The notes under the pieces were generated by a model that saw only the letters and a program-made list of their open reading frames with translations, did not search any database and was not told the DNA's origin. Shown here one piece after another: positions 6,416 to 6,996 of a stretch of DNA of 6,996 nucleotides. How positions within the stretch are numbered: the stretch's first letter is position 1; every line of letters begins with the position of its first letter. The position numbers and the translations under genes are program-made. The stretch is from Fimbriimonadales bacterium (GTDB taxonomy: Bacteria; Armatimonadota; Fimbriimonadia; Fimbriimonadales; GBS-DC): assembly GCA_026416065.1 (NCBI GenBank), contig JAOAFW010000366.1, positions 1 through 6,996 of the forward strand, written 5' to 3'.

Positions 6416-6996
6416 ATGCGGTTCCGCAACAAGGTCGTCTGGATTACCGGCGCGTCGTCGGGGATTGGCGAGGCACTGGCGAATGCGTTCAGTCGCGAGG
6501 GGGCGCACCTGATTCTAACGGCGCGCCGCCGCGAGCGACTCGAAGCCGTACGCGACGCCTGCACCGGTGAAGGGAAAGTGCTCTTGCTTCCGTTCGATGT
6601 GACGGACTACGAGTTCCACCCGACGGCTGTTGCCGCCGCGATTGAACACTTCGGGCAGGTGGACATTCTGATTAACAACGCGGGTATCTCGCAACGTTCG
6701 CTCGTGCTGGAGACCGACCTCGGCGTAGACCGACGCATTATGGAGGTGAACTACTTCAGCGTGATTTCCCTCACCAAGACCCTGCTGCCCTATATGATTG
6801 AGCGGGGGAGCGGGCAGATTGCGGTGGTGAGCAGTCTGCTCGGCAAGTTTAGCACGCCGCGCCAGTCCGCCTACTGCGCCTCCAAGCACGCGCTGCACGG
6901 CTACTTCGACTCGCTGCGCTCGGAGGTTTATGATCAGGGCATCCGCATCACGCTGATTTGTCCCGGCTTTGTGCGCACGGAGGTCTCGATGCACGC
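6416..6996 (+). CDS. Short-chain dehydrogenase/reductase (SDR), 3' end outside the window
   Basis: The 193 codons present cover the Rossmann domain of a classical SDR, an NAD(P)H-dependent oxidoreductase. The dinucleotide-binding motif TGASSGIG is at 11-18, the basic pair ARR at 36-38 after strand 2 suggests NADPH preference, and NNAG is at 87-90. The catalytic set Asn112, Ser140, Tyr153 and Lys157 (YCASK) is complete, and PGFVRTEV follows at 183-190. The substrate cannot be read from the sequence; the overall pattern resembles DHRS7/YqjQ-type reductases of short-chain alcohols, ketones or acyl derivatives. The ATG starts three bases after the pilT stop, with AAAGG directly abutting it, so expression probably depends on translational coupling to pilT. 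The frame runs off the window end with no stop. Confidence 0.93.
   Translation, partial: MRFRNKVVWITGASSGIGEALANAFSREGAHLILTARRRERLEAVRDACTGEGKVLLLPFDVTDYEFHPTAVAAAIEHFGQVDILINNAGISQRSLVLETDLGVDRRIMEVNYFSVISLTKTLLPYMIERGSGQIAVVSSLLGKFSTPRQSAYCASKHALHGYFDSLRSEVYDQGIRITLICPGFVRTEVSMH

Noticed and set aside
6515..6994. Open frame on the minus strand at the right edge
   Set aside because: The plus strand encodes a complete SDR Rossmann domain and catalytic residues over the same bases; the minus frame is its shadow.

Overview
The window is about 7 kb of ordinary-looking bacterial chromosome, moderately GC-rich, with mostly Shine-Dalgarno-led genes packed tightly on both strands. It holds seven protein genes, two of them cut by the window ends. 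I see no RNA genes, insertion sequences, CRISPR arrays or phage genes. The mix (multihaem c554-type cytochrome, ATP-dependent PEP carboxykinase, PilT, cytosolic PAS histidine kinase) suggests a free-living environmental bacterium. A deep-branching phylum such as Armatimonadota is my best guess, from general resemblance only.

Left part (1-3430). The 3' end of a tetrahaem cytochrome gene reads rightward. It converges on a leftward pair, pckA and then a gene for an unusual helical protein. PckA is a complete, motif-intact gluconeogenic enzyme. The downstream protein appears to carry two tandem Fic/Doc-type folds whose catalytic loops have lost the key residues. It is the most novel item in the window. 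A TACAAT hexamer just ahead of its ATG suggests it may be transcribed alone as a leaderless message.

Middle part (3431-5174). A 132-bp divergent spacer separates pckA from a small three-helix membrane protein resembling DUF5658. That gene runs tail-to-tail into a leftward cytosolic PAS histidine kinase gene, and the two coding regions overlap by 71 bp.

Right part (5175-6996). A 134-bp divergent spacer separates the kinase from a rightward pair: pilT, the type IV pilus retraction ATPase, and a short-chain dehydrogenase starting three bases after the pilT stop and running off the window. The kinase has no adjacent response regulator. A link between it and pilus function is possible from the shared promoter region but unproven.

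No gene-free stretch exceeds 300 bases. The gaps (487-604, 1814-1864, 3431-3562, 5175-5308) hold only promoter or ribosome-binding candidates and weak inverted repeats.
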